In this document: piece after piece, positions 5,592 through 7,690 of the stretch
Layout: each line of letters opens with the position of its first letter
Position numbering within the stretch: the stretch's first letter is position 1
DNA from: Desulfovibrio sp.
GTDB lineage: Bacteria; Desulfobacterota; Desulfovibrionia; Desulfovibrionales; Desulfovibrionaceae
Direction of reading: 5' to 3'
Assembly (NCBI GenBank): GCA_031281815.1
Contig: JAITEY010000150.1
Location: 1 to 7,690, forward strand
Length of the DNA: 7,690 nt
Position numbers and translations under genes: made by a program
Notes under the pieces: generated by a model
What the model was told of the DNA's origin: nothing
The model's input: only the letters and a program-made list of their open reading frames with translations
Database searches by the model: none

Positions 5592-6877
5592 TTGCCTTTC
5601 CTTCCCTGAACGCGGCGGCGGACCTTGTGGAGAAGCTTGAGCGGGAACGCATGCTCTCGCGCGGGGAATTCAAAAGCCTGCTCGCCGGCAGAACCCTGCC
5701 CGGCCTGACTGCCCGCCTTTTTGAGCGGGCGCGCGCGGCGCGCAGGGCCGTTTACGGCGACGCCGTTTACCTGCGCGGTCTTATCGAATTCACCAACTAC
5801 TGCCGCAAGGATTGCTTTTACTGCGGCATACGCAAAAGCAACGCCCGCGCCGAACGCTACCGCCTCAGCCGCGAGCAGATTCTGGCATGCTGCGCCCAGG
5901 GCCGCGCGCTGGGCTTCCGCACCTTTGTGCTGCAAGGCGGCGAAGACCCGTATTTCAACGACCGCCGCCTCGCGGACATCATCGGCGCCGTGCGCGCCGC
6001 CCACCCCGACTGCGCCCTGACCCTTTCTCTGGGCGAACGCTCCCGCGCGAGTTACCAAACCCTGTTCGACGCCGGCGCTGACCGCTACCTGCTTCGCCAC
6101 GAAAGCGCCGCCCCCGGCCATTACCGCTCCCTGCACCCGGCCGGACATTCCCTGCGCAACAGAATGCGCTGCCTGAGCGATCTCCGCGACATAGGCTACC
6201 AAGTGGGTTGCGGCTTCATGGTCGGCTCGCCCGGCCAGACCGACGACTGCCTGATCGACGACCTGTTCTTCATCAAGGACCTGCAACCGCAGATGGTCGG
6301 CATAGGCCCCTTTATCCCGCACAAGGACACCCCCTTTGCCGGGGAACAACCCGGCGGAGCGCCGCTGACCGTTTTTCTGCTCGGCATCCTGCGCCTTATG
6401 GACCCGGCGCTGCTCCTGCCCGCGACAACGGCCCTAGGCACCATCCATCCCCAGGGACGCGAAGCCGGCCTGCGGGCGGGCGCCAACGTGCTCATGCCCA
6501 ATCTCTCGCCCGTCGCGGTCCGCAAAAAATATATGCTCTACGACGACAAGATATGCACCGGCGACGAGGCCGCGGAATGCCGCGCCTGCCTGGAACGGCG
6601 CGTGAACGCCGTAGGTCTCGCCGTGGTCGTCTCGCGCGGGGACTGCGCCGGATTCCTCCGCGCCGCACCCGCGTCCGCATGTTCCCCGGCGTCCGAACCC
6701 GCCCCGATACCCGGACCCGTCGTCCGCCGGCAGGATCAATTTTTCTCCGTTCCGATACCCGCATTCAACCCGATCCCCGAACTCTCTCCGGCGTTTGAAC
6801 CCATCCCGGCGTTCGTACCCGCCCCGATATCCGAATCCCCCCTTACAGCGAAAATTACGGAGTTGCCTCATGCATGA
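5588..6877 (+). CDS. hydE: [FeFe] hydrogenase H-cluster maturation radical SAM enzyme HydE
   Basis: HydE is a radical SAM enzyme that works with HydG and HydF to make the two-iron subcluster of [FeFe] hydrogenase, thought to contribute to the dithiomethylamine bridge/iron precursor step. The protein has 429 residues. The SAM cluster motif C72-x3-C76-x2-C79 lies in IEFTNYCRKDCFYCGIR; other landmarks are LQGGED (115-120), SLGE (147-150), LRHES (169-173), GYQVGCGFMVGSPGQT (203-218), GIGPFIPHKDTP (238-249) and NVLMPNLSP (300-308). C323, C331 and C334 (spacing 8 and 3) match the accessory cluster site I recall for Thermotoga HydE (C311, C319, C322). The catalytic core ends near residue 352 (VVSRGDC). 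Residues 353-429 are an extra Pro/Ala-rich tail with PAFxPI repeats. TTG 5588 is the first standard start after the in-frame pyrD stop and has GGAG (5577-5580) 7 bases upstream. The stop overlaps the hydG start. Confidence 0.93.
   Translation: MIAFPSLNAAADLVEKLERERMLSRGEFKSLLAGRTLPGLTARLFERARAARRAVYGDAVYLRGLIEFTNYCRKDCFYCGIRKSNARAERYRLSREQILACCAQGRALGFRTFVLQGGEDPYFNDRRLADIIGAVRAAHPDCALTLSLGERSRASYQTLFDAGADRYLLRHESAAPGHYRSLHPAGHSLRNRMRCLSDLRDIGYQVGCGFMVGSPGQTDDCLIDDLFFIKDLQPQMVGIGPFIPHKDTPFAGEQPGGAPLTVFLLGILRLMDPALLLPATTALGTIHPQGREAGLRAGANVLMPNLSPVAVRKKYMLYDDKICTGDEAAECRACLERRVNAVGLAVVVSRGDCAGFLRAAPASACSPASEPAPIPGPVVRRQDQFFSVPIPAFNPIPELSPAFEPIPAFVPAPISESPLTAKITELPHA
6685..6839 (+). repeat. Degenerate in-frame repeats in the 3' end of hydE
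   Basis: The stretch 6685-6719 recurs at 6805-6839, offset 120 bases (40 codons), with about 28 of 35 positions identical around the exact core ACCCGCCCCGATA. Inside this span an 18-base tandem repeat is seen, CCGGCGTTTGAACCC (6788-6802) and CCGGCGTTCGTACCC (6806-6820). In protein these give PAFNPI (391-396), PAFEPI (401-406) and PAFVPA (407-412). A third copy of the GCCCCGA core begins at 6932, inside the hydG-side duplication. All offsets are multiples of three. Confidence 0.7.
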
Positions 6878-7040
6878 TCCCGCAGCCGTGCGGGCCGAGA
6901 ACTTCATCCGTCATGAAGAAATCCCCGCCCCGCCCCGACGACCGAACCCGCCCTTACAGCCGGCCTTGCGCAGCGCCCCTGCTTACGACCCCAAATCCAT
7001 GCGGGCCGAGGACTTCATCTGCCATGAAGAAATCCTCGCC
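6819..7040 (+). repeat. 111-bp tandem duplication across the hydE/hydG junction
   Basis: Unit 1 (6819-6929) and unit 2 (6930-7040) align without gaps at a constant offset of 111 bases (37 codons); I count about 80 of 111 identical positions. The ends are well conserved: CCTTACAGC at 6841 and 6952, and about 35 of 39 positions in the last third (6891-6929 against 7002-7040, including CGGGCCGAG and ACTTCATC). The middle, 6851-6890, has diverged to about half identity. Unit 1 carries the hydE stop and the hydG ribosome-binding site and start; unit 2 has lost these and is translated as part of HydG. Confidence 0.8.
6859..6862 (+). promoter_or_regulatory. Ribosome-binding site that fixes the hydG start
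   Basis: GGAG lies 7 bases before ATG 6870, within the last codons of hydE. It supports 6870 over the later in-frame ATG 6999, which has no such motif upstream. The equivalent place in the second duplication unit (6970-6973) reads GCAG and has no ATG after it. Confidence 0.65.
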
Positions 7041-7690
7041 TCGCTGGAATACGCCGAGCGCTTCAAAAACAACAAGGCCGCGTTGCGCGCCGTCCTGAAC
7101 AAGGCCGAAGACCGCAAAGGCATCGACCACAGGGAGGCGGTCCTGCTCCTGCTCACGCCCGACAAGGAAATCGAGGAGGAACTCTTCGCCTTGGCCCGGC
7201 GCATCAAGCAGGATTTTTACGGCAACCGCATCGTCATGTTCGCTCCCCTCTATCTTTCCAATCACTGTCTGAACTCCTGCGTGTACTGTCCCTACCACAG
7301 GACCAACGCGGACATGCCGCGCATCAAACTGGGACCGCGGGACATCGAGCGCGAGACGCGCGCCCTGCAGGACATGGGCCACAAACGCCTGGCCCTGGAA
7401 GCGGGCGAGCATCCCAAGCTCAACCCCATAGAATACATCCTTGAGGCCGTGGATATCATCTATTCCGTGAAACACAGGAACGGAGCCATACGCCGCGTGA
7501 ACGTCAACATCGCCGCCACCACGGTCGAAAACTACAGAAAGCTCCGCGACGCGAAGATAGGCACCTACATCCTCTTTCAGGAAACATACAACAAAGCCGG
7601 CTACGTCAAGCTGCATCCCGCCGGCCCCAAGCACGACTATGCCCGCCAGACCGAGGCCATGGACCGGGCCATGGAGGGGGGCATAGACGA
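6870..7690 (+). CDS. hydG: [FeFe] hydrogenase H-cluster maturation radical SAM enzyme HydG (N-terminal part)
   Basis: HydG is a radical SAM tyrosine lyase that cleaves tyrosine and makes the CO and cyanide ligands of the H-cluster. The window holds 273 complete codons; the C-terminal auxiliary cluster domain lies beyond the edge. The SAM motif C133-x3-C137-x2-C140 sits in SNHCLNSCVYCPYH. Other family landmarks: FYGNRIVMFAPLYLSN (just before C133), ALQDMGHKRLALEAGE, IEYILEAV, NGAIRRVNVNIAATT, IGTYILFQETYNK and LHPAGPK, all strongly HydG-like. The N-terminus is odd: HDPAAVRAENFIRHEEIPA (2-20) is repeated as YDPKSMRAEDFICHEEILA (39-57), separated by a Pro/Arg-rich linker. Removing 37 residues puts the first cysteine at 96, the position I recall for Clostridium acetobutylicum HydG, so the extra length equals the duplication. 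The start overlaps the hydE stop by 8 bases, implying coupled translation. Confidence 0.94.
   Translation, partial: MHDPAAVRAENFIRHEEIPAPPRRPNPPLQPALRSAPAYDPKSMRAEDFICHEEILASLEYAERFKNNKAALRAVLNKAEDRKGIDHREAVLLLLTPDKEIEEELFALARRIKQDFYGNRIVMFAPLYLSNHCLNSCVYCPYHRTNADMPRIKLGPRDIERETRALQDMGHKRLALEAGEHPKLNPIEYILEAVDIIYSVKHRNGAIRRVNVNIAATTVENYRKLRDAKIGTYILFQETYNKAGYVKLHPAGPKHDYARQTEAMDRAMEGGID

Noticed and set aside
4478..5673. Long minus-strand open frames opposite pyrD and the start of hydE
   Set aside because: They are antisense shadows of strongly recognisable genes, with no motifs of their own.
6874..7098. A 74-codon + strand frame starting at the ATG four bases after the hydG start
   Set aside because: It is the wrong frame. 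The hydG frame from 6870 is open to the window end and matches HydG throughout; the apparent internal repeat of this peptide simply reflects the 111-bp DNA duplication.

Overview
The window is GC-rich, tightly packed bacterial DNA that looks like a Desulfovibrionaceae-type anaerobe (sulfate-reducer group). This is inferred from gene content and protein style: the [FeFe]-hydrogenase maturases HydE and HydG, a class 1B (NAD-linked) dihydroorotate dehydrogenase PyrK/PyrD, a long Desulfovibrio-style U32 peptidase-family protein, and the tail of an AAA-ATPase/PD-(D/E)XK protein of a type abundant in such genomes. No ribosomal RNA or other taxonomic marker is present, so the assignment is tentative.

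Layout. 1-150 is the 3' end of the AAA-ATPase/nuclease-like gene (+). 151-581 is non-coding; it carries two GC-rich REP-like repeats and a good sigma70-type promoter for the next gene. 582-1043 (+) encodes a small HMA2-like membrane-anchored protein with a GTG start. 1044-1197 is a convergent intergenic region filled by a long imperfect palindrome of the same repeat family. 1198-3414 (-) is a 738-residue U32 family protein. 3415-3651 is a divergent regulatory region. From 3652 all genes are on +: pyrK, pyrD, a 135-base gap with a hairpin and a 16-codon mini-ORF, hydE (TTG start), and hydG, which runs off the right edge.

Function. PyrK and PyrD form dihydroorotate dehydrogenase B, which oxidises dihydroorotate and passes electrons through FMN, a [2Fe-2S] cluster and FAD to NAD+. 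HydE and HydG are radical-SAM enzymes needed to build the H-cluster of [FeFe] hydrogenase; HydF is not in view and may lie downstream. The hydE stop and hydG start overlap by 8 bases, so these two are certainly one translational unit. Whether pyrKD is on the same transcript is open, though no terminator is visible between pyrD and hydE.

Most notable: the hydE/hydG junction has undergone an in-frame tandem duplication with a period of 111 bp. It duplicated the end of hydE together with the start of hydG, so HydG now carries 37 extra N-terminal residues with a second, degenerate copy of its N-terminal motif. The adjacent HydE C-terminus is an unusual proline-rich tail built of related PAFxPI repeats. 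I found no evidence of a defence system, CRISPR array, insertion sequence or other wholly new system here.
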